The notes beneath the pieces are model-generated. The model was given only the letters and a program-made list of their open reading frames with translations, ran no database searches and was not told the origin of the DNA. Source: Deltaproteobacteria bacterium (GTDB lineage: Bacteria > Myxococcota > SpSt-1050). From it: a stretch of 38,455 nucleotides of DNA. This document shows positions 19,856-29,533 of this stretch, in pieces (the first letter of the stretch is position 1; each line of letters opens with the position of its first letter). Where the stretch lies: positions 1 through 38,455 of the forward strand of contig JAOAFA010000028.1 of assembly GCA_026416535.1 (NCBI GenBank), in the 5' to 3' direction. The translations under genes were made by a program, and so were the position numbers.

Positions 19856-21778
19856 ATGAGCTTACTTGATAAAATAAAGGATATAGATGATCTAAAAATG
19901 ATTCCAGTCGAGGAACTCCCTATGCTAGCCAAAGAGATTCGTTCTCTAATAATAGATGTTGTGTCTAAAAATGGAGGGCACCTTGCAAGCTCATTAGGAG
20001 TAGTAGAGTTAACAATTGCGCTACACTATGTATTTGATATTAGAAGAGACAAGATAATCTGGGACACTGGCCATCAGTCGTATGCGCATAAGATACTCAC
20101 AGGAAGAAAAGAGCGATTTCACACCTTGAGGCAGTACAAGGGGATAAGTGGATTTACGAATATAAAGGAGAGTATCTACGATGTGTTTGGGACAGGTCAT
20201 GCCTCAACCTCAATATCAGCGGCCCTGGGGATTGCAGAGGGGATGAGGATTACTAATCAGAATGGACATACAATTGCTATAATCGGGGATGGGGGAATGA
20301 GTTCAGGACTTGCATTTGAGGGACTAAACAACGCAGGTCATATGGAAAAGGACCTTATCGTAATTTTAAATGATAATGAAATGTCTATTGGCCCAAATAC
20401 AGGTGCTTTATCAAGGTGGTTTTCAAGAAAGTTCGCCTCAAATACTTTCTCTCAGACAAGGCAGAAAATCAAGAACTTGCTAAATAAAGTTCCATCGTTG
20501 ACCAATGAAGGTATTATGCTCGCAAGACGTGTTATAAACTCTTCTAAGGTTTTATTGACACCTGGAATTCTATTTGAGGGGCTTAATTTTCAATATATTG
20601 GTCCTCTTGACGGTCATAATATATTCGAACTACTAGAATTCCTAAGCGAGATCAAGAAATTGGATGGACCGGTGCTAGTTCACGTGTGTACACAAAAGGG
20701 GAAAGGGTATCAATTTGCAGAACTGAATCCGGAAAAGTTTCATGGGATAACCTCTTTCAATATAAAGACCGGAGATAAAATACAAGTATCACCAAACTCA
20801 AGGACGTTTACTGATGTATTTTCAGAGATCATAACTGATATCGCGGAGAAGGATAATTCGATAATAGCAATCACAGCCGCTATGACTGATGGGTGTGGAC
20901 TAAAGAGGTTTAAGAGTAGATTTCCCGACAGATTCTATGATGTGGGTATTGCTGAATCTCATGCAGTTACATTTGCGGCAGGATTAGCTACCCAGGGACT
21001 CAAACCCGTAGTGTGCATCTATTCAACATTTCTACAAAGGTCTTTTGACATGATAATTCACGATGTTGCATTGCAAAATCTAAAAGTTATCTTTGCCATA
21101 GACAGGGCCGGCATTGTTGGAGAAGACGGACCTACTCACAATGGATCATTTGACCTGTCTTATCTCTCATTGATACCAAATCTAAAGATTATCGCTCCTT
21201 GTGATGAGGTTGAGATGAGACAAGCTTTTGAATATGCAATAGAGACAGATGGCCCTGTGGCTATAAGATATCCTAGAGCAAATGTTGATAATTACGGGAT
21301 TGGACTCAGACACTCTCCAATGGTAACCGGAAGAGGAGAGATCGTCTATGGATTGAGGGATATCAGTTCTGATGTTCTGATCATAACACTAGGCTCTATG
21401 GTCTACGAGTCGATTCGAGCAGCCAAGATACTTGAGAAGATGGGAGTTAAGGTTACAGTCTTTAATGCCCGCTTTGCCAAACCGCTTGATAAGGAGACCA
21501 TCTCAAGGCTCAGTAAATACTCAGACTTTGTAATAACAGTTGAAGAGAATACTATAGCAGGTGGGTTTGGTTCTTACGTGAATCAATTATTAATAGGGGA
21601 ACATCTCAAAAATATAAGCATTTTAAATATAGGTATTCCAGACATGTTTATTGAACACGGACCAAGAAGATTAATCCTTGATAATATAGGCTTAAGTTTT
21701 GAAAAGATAGCCTTAAGGATTAGAAATTTTGTCGCTGAGTCGAAGAAGAATAACATAATTAACTACCCTGTGAGTTAG
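19856..21778 (+). CDS. dxs: 1-deoxy-D-xylulose-5-phosphate synthase
   Basis: This thiamine-diphosphate enzyme condenses pyruvate and glyceraldehyde-3-phosphate in the first step of the MEP isoprenoid pathway. The ATG at 19856 lies one base after the receiver stop with AGGAGA about nine bases upstream, giving 640 residues. Landmarks are WDTGHQSYAHKILTGR, GTGHASTSIS, the ThDP motif GDGGMSSGLAFEGLNNAG (about 143-160), DVGIAESHAVTFAAGLA (with the catalytic Glu) and RAGIVGEDGPTHNGSFD. The C-terminal transketolase-like domain is complete. Confidence 0.97.
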   Translation: MSLLDKIKDIDDLKMIPVEELPMLAKEIRSLIIDVVSKNGGHLASSLGVVELTIALHYVFDIRRDKIIWDTGHQSYAHKILTGRKERFHTLRQYKGISGFTNIKESIYDVFGTGHASTSISAALGIAEGMRITNQNGHTIAIIGDGGMSSGLAFEGLNNAGHMEKDLIVILNDNEMSIGPNTGALSRWFSRKFASNTFSQTRQKIKNLLNKVPSLTNEGIMLARRVINSSKVLLTPGILFEGLNFQYIGPLDGHNIFELLEFLSEIKKLDGPVLVHVCTQKGKGYQFAELNPEKFHGITSFNIKTGDKIQVSPNSRTFTDVFSEIITDIAEKDNSIIAITAAMTDGCGLKRFKSRFPDRFYDVGIAESHAVTFAAGLATQGLKPVVCIYSTFLQRSFDMIIHDVALQNLKVIFAIDRAGIVGEDGPTHNGSFDLSYLSLIPNLKIIAPCDEVEMRQAFEYAIETDGPVAIRYPRANVDNYGIGLRHSPMVTGRGEIVYGLRDISSDVLIITLGSMVYESIRAAKILEKMGVKVTVFNARFAKPLDKETISRLSKYSDFVITVEENTIAGGFGSYVNQLLIGEHLKNISILNIGIPDMFIEHGPRRLILDNIGLSFEKIALRIRNFVAESKKNNIINYPVS

Positions 21779-21779
21779 A

Positions 21780-23174
21780 ATGATCATTAGACATAGGAGG
21801 ATATACTCCGATATTCTGTGGTTTAGGAGGGACTTAAGAATTAAGGATAACCCCCTTTTATCTGTCCCATCAAAAATAGTTCTCCCTCTCTTTATATTTG
21901 ACACAAACATACTAAATAGATTGAAAAAGGATGACAATAGAATAACACTTGTATTTAATTCTATAGTGAGGCTGAAGAAAGACCTACGCTCTTTAGGTCT
22001 TGATCTTTTGGTCTTCCGTGCAAAACCAATAGAAGTCTTCAATTATCTATCTAAATTAATTTTCATAGGAAAGATATATGCAACAAAAGAAAATGATTCA
22101 TACTCAAAAGCCAGAGACCAAGAGATCCAAAAAGATTATAAACTTTGCCTAATAAATGATTCGTTTTTAATTAATCCTGATGATATATTAACTAAAAATG
22201 GAAAGGCCTATACTGTCTTCTCTCAATTCAAACGGATGGCCTTGAAGAGGTTTATACAAAGCGCTGATGTCAAATTTCTACCAACAAATGATTTTAAGAC
22301 TCCAAATATAAGATTCGATAATATTATTGTAATAAAGGACAATAACATTTTATATCTGCCATTTGAAATAAAAAGTATCGGTTTTGAAAAAAAGGAGCTC
22401 AAGTACATCGGAGCCACTGAAGAGCCTGAGAGATTACTTGAAAACCTTGATAAAGTCATCAACCAATATGAGAAGGAGAGGAATTTTCCTTATCTCGATT
22501 CAACATCACATCTAAGCTGTATACTTAGATTTGGAACTATATCAATAAGAGAGATAATAAGAAAAGCCCTTGCCAATAAAAATCCCTTAGCTTTTATAAA
22601 TGAACTTATATGGAGAGAGTTCTTTAACTACTTACTTTATCATTTCCCTCACTCTGAAACTAAAAATATGAAAGGTATCTCTGTCAGTTGGAACTACAAC
22701 AAAGAACTGTATAATAGATGGAGATATGGAGAGACAGGTATTCCTATTGTAGATGCTGGGATGAGACAACTCCTAATAGAGGGATTTATTCATAACAGAG
22801 TAAGGATGATAGTTGCAAGTTTTCTTACAAAAAATCTTCATATTGATTGGAGATATGGAGAAAGACATTTTGCAGAACTCTTAATAGATTACGAAGTATC
22901 TTCAAATGTTGGAAATTGGCAGTGGATAGCTGGCACAGGAGCTGATCCCAAATCCATTTTCAGAACATTCAATCCGTTTCTGCAGGCACAAAAATTTGAT
23001 CCTGATGCAAAGTATATCAAAAAATACCTGCCCGAATTAAAAAATATAAATCCCGCATTAATAAATTCCTCCGATTTCATTTATTCAACCAGGATAAAGA
23101 ATTATCCAAAGCCTATTGTGGAGATAAAAAAGAGTGCAAAAGACTTTAGGTTGCTTTTTCTAAAGAAGGAATAA
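21780..23174 (+). CDS. phr: Deoxyribodipyrimidine photolyase
   Basis: This FAD enzyme repairs UV-induced pyrimidine dimers using light. The 464-residue protein begins with the photolyase head (ILWFRRDLRIKDNPLL), then has the FAD-binding catalytic half with LIWREFFNYLLYHFP, WRYGETGIPIVDAGMRQL, HNRVRMIVASFLTKNL, DWRYGERHFAELLID and NVGNWQWIAGTGADP. The Trp residues of the electron-transfer chain are in place (WRYGETG and NWQW segments), which favours class I CPD photolyase over a cryptochrome. It starts one base after dxs and ends two bases before the PIF1 gene. Confidence 0.92.
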   Translation: MIIRHRRIYSDILWFRRDLRIKDNPLLSVPSKIVLPLFIFDTNILNRLKKDDNRITLVFNSIVRLKKDLRSLGLDLLVFRAKPIEVFNYLSKLIFIGKIYATKENDSYSKARDQEIQKDYKLCLINDSFLINPDDILTKNGKAYTVFSQFKRMALKRFIQSADVKFLPTNDFKTPNIRFDNIIVIKDNNILYLPFEIKSIGFEKKELKYIGATEEPERLLENLDKVINQYEKERNFPYLDSTSHLSCILRFGTISIREIIRKALANKNPLAFINELIWREFFNYLLYHFPHSETKNMKGISVSWNYNKELYNRWRYGETGIPIVDAGMRQLLIEGFIHNRVRMIVASFLTKNLHIDWRYGERHFAELLIDYEVSSNVGNWQWIAGTGADPKSIFRTFNPFLQAQKFDPDAKYIKKYLPELKNINPALINSSDFIYSTRIKNYPKPIVEIKKSAKDFRLLFLKKE

Positions 23175-23176
23175 GA

Positions 23177-24742
23177 ATGAGTCTTCTTTTAGAGATAGAT
23201 GACAATATTGCCGAGGCCTACAAACTAATGGAGAAAAGTAAGAAGAATGTCATAATAACTGGTAGAGCTGGAACAGGTAAATCTACACTTATTAAATACT
23301 TCATTGAGAATACAAATAAGAACGTAGTTGTTCTCGCACCAACCGGAGTTGCCGCAATAAACATAGGAGGGCAGACAATTCATTCGTTTTTCAAATTTGG
23401 CATAGATGTTACTGTTGACAAGATTACAAAACTCCCTAAAGGGTCTGAGAGGCTTTATAAACTAATCGATACTATTGTTATTGATGAGATATCAATGGTT
23501 AGGTCTGATATATTTGATTGTATAGATAAGTTTATGCGATTAAATGGTAGGAAGAAAAGACTTCCATTTGGTGGTGTTCAGATGATCCTTGTTGGGGATA
23601 TCTATCAGCTTCCTCCTGTTGTAACAAAGCATGAGGAACAGATATTTAGTGATCTATATGACAGTCAGTACTTTTTTGATTCGAAAGCATTTAAGGATTC
23701 TGAGTTTGAGTATATTGAGCTGGAGGAGGTGTTTAGACAGCAAGACGAAAACTTTGTAAGTATATTGAATTCAATAAGAAACAATACAGTTACAGATGCG
23801 CAATTGAGGGTATTGAATTCAAGGGTGGATGAGGACTTCATACCTTCTGAAAAAGATATGTACGTACATCTCACCACTACACGAGACATCGCGGAAAAGA
23901 TTAACAATTTTGAGCTTTCAAGAATCGATGGAGAGACAATAACCCTTTGGGGAGATATCAGAGGCGAGTTTGATGAGAGGCTTCTGCCTACGGATAGGGA
24001 GTTGCATCTCAAGATTGGTGCCCAGATTATGTTGATTAATAATGACGCAGAAGGTAGATGGATTAATGGAACCATAGGTAGAATTCTAGATTTTGAGCAA
24101 ATAGATGACCTTTTTGCTATAGTTGCGGAGCTCGATAATGGCGAAGTAGTTGAAATAACACCTTATACATGGAAGTTAATTCGCTACAATTATGATAGGG
24201 AAAAAAAGAAGATTACTACAGAACAAATAGGATCATTTACTCAGTACCCTGTCATGCTCGCATGGGCAATAACGATTCACAAAAGTCAGGGAAAGACGTT
24301 TGAGCGAGTGATAATTGATTTGGGTAGAGGGACATTTGCCCACGGTCAACTCTATGTTGCACTTTCAAGATGTAGGAGCCTTGATGGAATAGTCCTAAGA
24401 AAACCTATTGAGAAGAGCCATATAATAATGGATAAGCGAGTAGTGGAATTTATTACTCAAATCCAATATATTCAATCCGAAAGTAGACTCCCTCAGTCAG
24501 AGAAACTAAAGATCATAAAAAGGGCTATTGATGAAGGTAATGAGCTAATTATCACTTATCTTAAAAAGACAGATGAGAAGTCCAGAAGAGAGGTCGTCCC
24601 ACTTTATGTCGGGGAATTAGACTATGGTGGGAATAGGTTTTTGGGGCTTAGGGCTATAGATAAATCGAAGAATTTAGAGCGAAATTTTAAATTGGAGAGG
24701 ATACTGGATATTGAAACAAAGGACAAGGAGAGCCGAGACTAG
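23177..24742 (+). CDS. PIF1-like DNA helicase with C-terminal WYL domain
   Basis: The 521-residue protein is a superfamily 1B helicase of the Pif1/RecD group. Walker A is GRAGTGKST (29-37), Walker B VIDEIS (101-106), the Pif1-type motif GDIYQLPPV is at 140-148, and motifs V-VI are HKSQGKTFERVIIDLGRG and LYVALSRCRSLDG (about 370-405). The last ~75 residues (KIIKRAIDEGNELIITYLKK, SRREVVPLYVGEL, NFKLERILDIE) match the WYL fold. Pif1-WYL fusions are known, for example in Thermotoga, where WYL binds single-stranded DNA. Its place after phr suggests DNA repair or G-quadruplex processing. Confidence 0.9.
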   Translation: MSLLLEIDDNIAEAYKLMEKSKKNVIITGRAGTGKSTLIKYFIENTNKNVVVLAPTGVAAINIGGQTIHSFFKFGIDVTVDKITKLPKGSERLYKLIDTIVIDEISMVRSDIFDCIDKFMRLNGRKKRLPFGGVQMILVGDIYQLPPVVTKHEEQIFSDLYDSQYFFDSKAFKDSEFEYIELEEVFRQQDENFVSILNSIRNNTVTDAQLRVLNSRVDEDFIPSEKDMYVHLTTTRDIAEKINNFELSRIDGETITLWGDIRGEFDERLLPTDRELHLKIGAQIMLINNDAEGRWINGTIGRILDFEQIDDLFAIVAELDNGEVVEITPYTWKLIRYNYDREKKKITTEQIGSFTQYPVMLAWAITIHKSQGKTFERVIIDLGRGTFAHGQLYVALSRCRSLDGIVLRKPIEKSHIIMDKRVVEFITQIQYIQSESRLPQSEKLKIIKRAIDEGNELIITYLKKTDEKSRREVVPLYVGELDYGGNRFLGLRAIDKSKNLERNFKLERILDIETKDKESRD

Positions 24743-24798
24743 ACAGATAAAAGGATTAGTGTTATTATGAAAAATATAGAGCTAGTTATTGGAGTTTT

Positions 24799-25104
24799 AT
24801 GGGTTTGAGCAACAGTAGGAAATGCTTCATATGTGGACGCCAGGGGAGGCACAACAAGTCAGAATTCTTATGTGAGAAGTGCCTTATACTAGCATTAAAA
24901 CGGCCTCTCTTTAGATGTTCAAATTGTAACTCCACGGGGGTTGTAATAGAAGAGGTAGAGAATATACTCAGAAATCGTATTGGTGAAGACATGACTCATC
25001 CCTGTGTCATACTCACTAATTATTGCTCAAACTGTGTCAGTGGACTTAATAAAATAGAACTCAGTGTTAAGATCTATGGACTGAATAAAAATAGCTATTC
25101 ATAA
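24799..25104 (+). CDS. Small Cys-rich putative zinc-binding protein
   Basis: The 101-residue product contains CFICGRQGRHNKSEFLCEKC (two CxxC knuckles, about residues 9-28), then CSNCNS (about 40-45), and near the C-terminus a further C and CSNC. Four CxxC pairs suggest two zinc ribbons. GGAG lies five bases before the ATG. It follows the PIF1-WYL gene by 56 bases and is probably cotranscribed. I do not recognise the family; a nucleic-acid-binding or protein-interaction role is a guess. Confidence 0.75.
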   Translation: MGLSNSRKCFICGRQGRHNKSEFLCEKCLILALKRPLFRCSNCNSTGVVIEEVENILRNRIGEDMTHPCVILTNYCSNCVSGLNKIELSVKIYGLNKNSYS

Positions 25105-25109
25105 CTTTT

Positions 25110-26444
25110 CTACCTTCCTCTAAAGTTTATGGTGATGGGTACGCCCTCAAATTCAAACCTATTCCTAATCTTGTTTATTAAATATCTCTTATAAGCAAAA
25201 TGAATCTCATCAGGATAGTTAGCGAAGATTGTGAAATTGGGCGGTGCCTCCTCTGTCTGGGCGGCATAAAAGAATTTTATCATCCTACCCTTAGTCCCAT
25301 GAGGTGGATGTTCTATTTGAATCTGCTCAAGTAACTGATTTAATTCACTTGTTTTCACCCTTCTTCGAAAGTTTTCGTCAACCTTTATAATCAGATCTAA
25401 TATCTCTTCTTTGCTTCTGAGTTTTAGTGCAGAGTCTATTATTAGTGGACAATAGGTATTAGCCTTGAAGATATAGTAAAATTCCTTTGTGAAGGCATCC
25501 TCATTCTCGTATTTTTTACTCTTCTCAACCAGGTCCCATTTGTTGGCAAAAAATATTATACCTCGCCCCCTCTTTTCTGTCAGGCTTAAAATCCTCTTTG
25601 TCTGTTCTGATATCTCCTCGTTGGCATCAAACATAATGATAACCACTGATGCCCTTTCAATAGTAGCTATGCTCTTCCTAACCGAGATCTCCTCGAGCTC
25701 ATCTTTTATCTTTTTTTTCCTTCTTATACCAGCAGTGTCAATAAATACAAACTCATATCCTTTATAGCTAAACTTCACATCGACCGTATCCACTGTAGTG
25801 CCAGGTACCTCAGAGACAATGAGCCGTTCATCATCTATGAGCGAATTTATGAAAGAAGACTTTCCTACATTTGGGGTCCCGAGTACGGCTATGTTAATAC
25901 TTTTAGAGACACTCGTAGTCTCCTCTCTAAAATCGGAGTTAAGGCTCTTAGACCTCCTGATTATTTCATCCCTTAGTTGTGAGACCCCGTATCCTGTTGT
26001 GGCAGAGACTACAAATAGTTCGCCTAACCCTAATTTGTGAAATTCTTGGGAGTTGAGATTCTGTTCGTATGCATTATCACACTTGTTCACAACCACTATA
26101 ACTGATTCCTTTCTTCTTCTTAGGAGATTTGCTATCTCAATGTCAAAAGCGGTACAACCTTGTTTTACATCTGTAACAAACACTAACAGATCGGCACTAT
26201 TCATGCCTCTTTCTATCTGGGTCCTTACGAGTTTTGTAAGTCTATCGGCATCTTCGGATATGATAAATCCACCTGTATCGACGAGTATTATGTTGTGTTC
26301 CCCTTCCTTTAACTCTACCTCCTTTCTGTCCCTGGTTACTCCAGGTCGGTCAAAGACTATCGATACTCTTTTCCCTACAAGCCTGTTTATGAGAGTGGAT
26401 TTACCAACGTTGGGTCTCCCCAAAAAGAGGACTCTATAACTCAT
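25110..26444 (-). CDS. der: Ribosome-biogenesis GTPase Der (EngA)
   Basis: Der is a tandem GTPase needed for 50S subunit maturation. The 444-residue protein has two complete G domains: G1 motifs GRPNVGKST (9-17) and GTPNVGKSS (about 187-195), G3 DTGGF and DTAGI, G4 NKCD and NKWD. A C-terminal KH-like domain follows (about 360-444, with PPNFTIFANYPDEIHFAYKRY). Its start overlaps the era stop by four bases (ATGA type), so the two are translationally coupled. It converges on the zinc-ribbon gene with a gap of five bases. Confidence 0.97.
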   Translation of the reverse strand: MSYRVLFLGRPNVGKSTLINRLVGKRVSIVFDRPGVTRDRKEVELKEGEHNIILVDTGGFIISEDADRLTKLVRTQIERGMNSADLLVFVTDVKQGCTAFDIEIANLLRRRKESVIVVVNKCDNAYEQNLNSQEFHKLGLGELFVVSATTGYGVSQLRDEIIRRSKSLNSDFREETTSVSKSINIAVLGTPNVGKSSFINSLIDDERLIVSEVPGTTVDTVDVKFSYKGYEFVFIDTAGIRRKKKIKDELEEISVRKSIATIERASVVIIMFDANEEISEQTKRILSLTEKRGRGIIFFANKWDLVEKSKKYENEDAFTKEFYYIFKANTYCPLIIDSALKLRSKEEILDLIIKVDENFRRRVKTSELNQLLEQIQIEHPPHGTKGRMIKFFYAAQTEEAPPNFTIFANYPDEIHFAYKRYLINKIRNRFEFEGVPITINFRGR

Positions 26445-27367
26445 ACCTTTTCATATCCTAAGTCAGCGAGAAAATACTTATCCTTGTTCCAGTTCTTCTT
26501 TACTATTACTCTCAGCTCTAAAAAGACACTACACCCTAAAAGATCTTCTATGTTTTTTCTGGATAATATTCCTATCTTCTTAATCATCTCTCCACCTTTG
26601 CCAATAATGATGGGTTTTAGTGACTCTCGTGCTACATATATGACACCACTTATCCTCACAATCCTCTTTTGAGGGTCACTATTCTCTCTGTCTGACTCAT
26701 CAAATTTCTCAATTGTAACAGCACATTCATAAGGTATCTCTTTCTTTAGCAGATAAAATAGTTGTTCCCTTATCATCTCTTGCGCAAGGAAACGTTCGCT
26801 TTTTATTGAAATCTGGTCAGGATCATACAAGAACTCCCCATCAGGTAGATATCTTCCGAGGGTATCAATCAGCTTGTCTATATTTGTATTGTTTAGTGCC
26901 GATATTGCTACAATCTCTCTCGATATATTTTTTGCCATGAGCTCCTTTGTTGATGTTTCGACCTCAGCCTGAGTTAGGGTATCACATTTATTTAATGCTA
27001 AAATTACAGGTTTTTTTGAGTCATTTATTCTTTTCCTAAATGAGCAGAATACATTATTATTTTCATCAAGCAGTGGTATGTTCTTGGGTTCTATCAGTAT
27101 TAGTATTAGATCTGACTTATCTATAGCGTCCTCTATCTCAACTTGAAGTATGTGGTTCAATCCTGATTCTGCAACAATGAACCCTGGTGTGTCGACAAAT
27201 ATTATTTGTGTATCAGCTGTAGAATAGATCCCCTCGATCCTGTATCTTGTGGTTTGAGGTCTTGGACTCACTATGGATAACTTCTGTTTAAGGATTGTGT
27301 TTAGTAAAGTGGATTTACCGGCATTTGGAAAGCCAATAATTGCAACGAACCCAGATCTTCTAATCAT
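26441..27367 (-). CDS. era: GTPase Era
   Basis: Era binds the 3' end of 16S rRNA and assists 30S assembly. The 308-residue protein has G1 GFPNAGKST (about 12-20), switch region RPQTTRYRIEGI, G3 DTPGF, G4 NKCD, and a C-terminal KH domain with the GKGGEMIKKIG loop (about 258-268). Length and architecture are normal. The ATG at 27367 lies 116 bases from the divergent pepT start. der follows with a four-base overlap. Confidence 0.96.
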   Translation of the reverse strand: MIRRSGFVAIIGFPNAGKSTLLNTILKQKLSIVSPRPQTTRYRIEGIYSTADTQIIFVDTPGFIVAESGLNHILQVEIEDAIDKSDLILILIEPKNIPLLDENNNVFCSFRKRINDSKKPVILALNKCDTLTQAEVETSTKELMAKNISREIVAISALNNTNIDKLIDTLGRYLPDGEFLYDPDQISIKSERFLAQEMIREQLFYLLKKEIPYECAVTIEKFDESDRENSDPQKRIVRISGVIYVARESLKPIIIGKGGEMIKKIGILSRKNIEDLLGCSVFLELRVIVKKNWNKDKYFLADLGYEKV

Positions 27368-27423
27368 GGCAAAAATTTATGCATTTATTGTGAAATTGCA
27401 ACTTAATTTATTGATGAATTTTC

Positions 27424-27452
27424 TTGAATATAAAAAGGGCTTCTAATATATA
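27424..27452 (+). promoter_or_regulatory. Possible pepT promoter
   Basis: TTGAAT (27424-27429), a 17-base spacer and TATATA (27447-27452) lie about 30 bases before the preferred pepT ATG. Read by eye; other A/T-rich alternatives exist. Confidence 0.35.
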
Positions 27453-27483
27453 CGATCTGTTGATTAAAGAAAGGAGTTTTTCC

Positions 27484-28746
27484 ATGAGATTAACAGGTGA
27501 GGTATTAGATTTTATTAGAAGAGATGCACTTGAGAGATTTTTGAGATATGTCAAAATACATACTACTAGCAGTGAAGAGAGTGGGACAAATCCTTCTTCA
27601 AAGAATCAATTTGAGCTTGCCAACCTACTTAGGGAAGAACTCTTGTCAATAGGGGTAGAGGCGATTGTGGATGAGTTCTGCTACCTATATGCCACGCTAC
27701 CAGCCTCAGATGGTGTAAAGAGTCATCCTATAAGCTTCATGGCACATCTTGACACATCGCCTGCTGTATCAGGGGAGAATGTAAAACCCGTGATTCACAA
27801 AAATTATGATGGTGGAGAGATCAGATTTGTGGATGACCCTAATTTAGTCTTGAGCCCCAAGGACTCACCGGAGCTATTGGAATTCGTGGGTCAGGATATT
27901 ATTACTGCATCTGGAACGACTTTATTGGGTGCGGATGACAAGGCCGGTATAGCAATAATTATGACAATGGTAGCGGCCTTCAAAAAATTTCCTCAACTTA
28001 TTCACCCTGAGATCAGAGTCTGCTTTACTCCTGATGAGGAGATTGGAGCCGGAACAGCGAAAATTGACATAAGTAAGCTGGGTAAGGTTTGTTATACATT
28101 TGATGGGGGTATGATCGGGGAAATAGAAAATGAGTGTTTTGATGCCATGGGTGTCAAAGTAAGATTTATAGGATTGAATGTCCACCCTGGATATGCAAAG
28201 GGTAAGATGATAAACGCAGCAGGTATAGCAGCTAGGTTTTATGCCATGATCCCAGAGTATGAGACACCGGAGAGGACAGAGAATAGAGAAGGTTTCTTTC
28301 ATCTACTAAAAATGAACGGTGACGAGAGCGAAGCGACTTTGCAGTTTATAATACGTGATTTCGAGCATTCTCGAAATGAAAAGAGAGTAGAACTGTTAAG
28401 ATCACTAAAAGATTTCTTCGAAAAGAAATATTGTGGTCTTAAGATCGACATAGAGGTAAAAGAACAATACAGAAATTTCAAAGAGGTTCTCGACAAGACA
28501 CCTGAGGTTACAGAGTTTGCAATCAGGGCTATTGAAATGGCAGGGATCAAACCTATTAGAAAGGCCATAAGGGGTGGAACTGATGGTGCAAGGTTAAGTT
28601 TTATGGGGATACCTACCCCTAATGTATTTGCAGGTGGCCTACTTTTTCATTCGAAAAAGGAGTGGATCCCGGTTGTGGCATTTGAGAAGGCGGTAGAGGT
28701 AGGTATAAACATATGTAAGTTATGGGCAGAAAAAGTGTGTAATTAG
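27484..28746 (+). CDS. pepT: Peptidase T (tripeptidase)
   Basis: This M20-family zinc aminotripeptidase releases the N-terminal residue of tripeptides. The frame extends to 27424, but the ATG at 27484 with AAAGGAG seven bases upstream gives a normal 420-residue protein. Metal and catalytic motifs are MAHLDTSPA, GADDKAGIA, TPDEEIGAGT, YTFDGG and the C-terminal FHSKKEW, with the diagnostic RGGTDGARLSFMGIP. The gene converges on the aldolase gene and the two stop codons overlap within 28743-28746. Confidence 0.95.
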   Translation: MRLTGEVLDFIRRDALERFLRYVKIHTTSSEESGTNPSSKNQFELANLLREELLSIGVEAIVDEFCYLYATLPASDGVKSHPISFMAHLDTSPAVSGENVKPVIHKNYDGGEIRFVDDPNLVLSPKDSPELLEFVGQDIITASGTTLLGADDKAGIAIIMTMVAAFKKFPQLIHPEIRVCFTPDEEIGAGTAKIDISKLGKVCYTFDGGMIGEIENECFDAMGVKVRFIGLNVHPGYAKGKMINAAGIAARFYAMIPEYETPERTENREGFFHLLKMNGDESEATLQFIIRDFEHSRNEKRVELLRSLKDFFEKKYCGLKIDIEVKEQYRNFKEVLDKTPEVTEFAIRAIEMAGIKPIRKAIRGGTDGARLSFMGIPTPNVFAGGLLFHSKKEWIPVVAFEKAVEVGINICKLWAEKVCN

Positions 28747-29519
28747 ATCAGACTATCTAGTTCTTTTAGTTCTCGCCTTGAAAGACAAATAGGTTGAAAT
28801 CCGGACTTAAAAAGGAGAAGGGCTATCTGAGCGGCCTTGTTTGCTATATCCAGGTTATCAAAGGTGGTTATTACATCCTTGTCTATTGACAGTGCCCCGT
28901 GCCTCTCCCAAACTATGAGCCTCTTCCCATCTCTTAGTGCTTTCAAGGTATTGGCTGCTAGACTTTCTGAACCTGTAAGAGCATATCTTACAAAACCTAT
29001 TTTGCCCCTTAAGTTGATATATACCTCTGGATGAGCTGAGACAAGAAGCTTATTGAGGTCTTCAGAGGTCCGGTATCTTTTGATATGGGATAATGCTATT
29101 AGCTCTGTCGGATGAGTATGTAATACTACATTGTCATCTGACTTGATCCCTCTCAGAAAGTTGTGAATTTTTAGATGTGTCCTTAATTCGCTGGTCGGTC
29201 TCCTATCAAGGGCTCTACTTGATATCCTATATCCATCTCCCCTCTCATTTATTCTGATAGTAAGTAATCTCTCTCGGGCATTCTCCGCAATATCTCTGAA
29301 TTTACTCCCAGAGTATGTCATCAGGAATATTCTATTCTTGAGGTTCTCATAGGTAGTATCAAGTTTGATCTCGTCAGAATTAAATTTACAAAACACTCTG
29401 CTTTCTTGAGTTATATCTATTGACAGGTTGCCCGCATTTTTCTCTGCCCATCCACGATCGGTCAACAATCTTGACACTAATTCAATTTCTTTGAAAAGTT
29501 TGGAGAATCCACAGGGCAT
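28743..29519 (-). CDS. Class II aldolase, rhamnulose-1-phosphate aldolase-like
   Basis: The 258-residue protein is a zinc class II aldolase most like RhaD, which cleaves L-rhamnulose-1-phosphate to dihydroxyacetone phosphate and L-lactaldehyde. Zinc ligands are His134, His136 (LHTHPTELIAL) and His207 (WERHGAL). Glu111 in PTSEL matches the RhaD catalytic Glu, and GWAEKNAGNLSI and TYSGSKFRD fit the phosphate-binding region. No rhamnose kinase or isomerase is nearby, so the natural substrate is uncertain; a related phosphorylated ketose is possible. It lies 14 bases after the aldehyde dehydrogenase gene and is likely cotranscribed. Confidence 0.85.
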   Translation of the reverse strand: MPCGFSKLFKEIELVSRLLTDRGWAEKNAGNLSIDITQESRVFCKFNSDEIKLDTTYENLKNRIFLMTYSGSKFRDIAENARERLLTIRINERGDGYRISSRALDRRPTSELRTHLKIHNFLRGIKSDDNVVLHTHPTELIALSHIKRYRTSEDLNKLLVSAHPEVYINLRGKIGFVRYALTGSESLAANTLKALRDGKRLIVWERHGALSIDKDVITTFDNLDIANKAAQIALLLFKSGFQPICLSRRELKELDSLI

Positions 29520-29533
29520 AATAAATTAAAATA

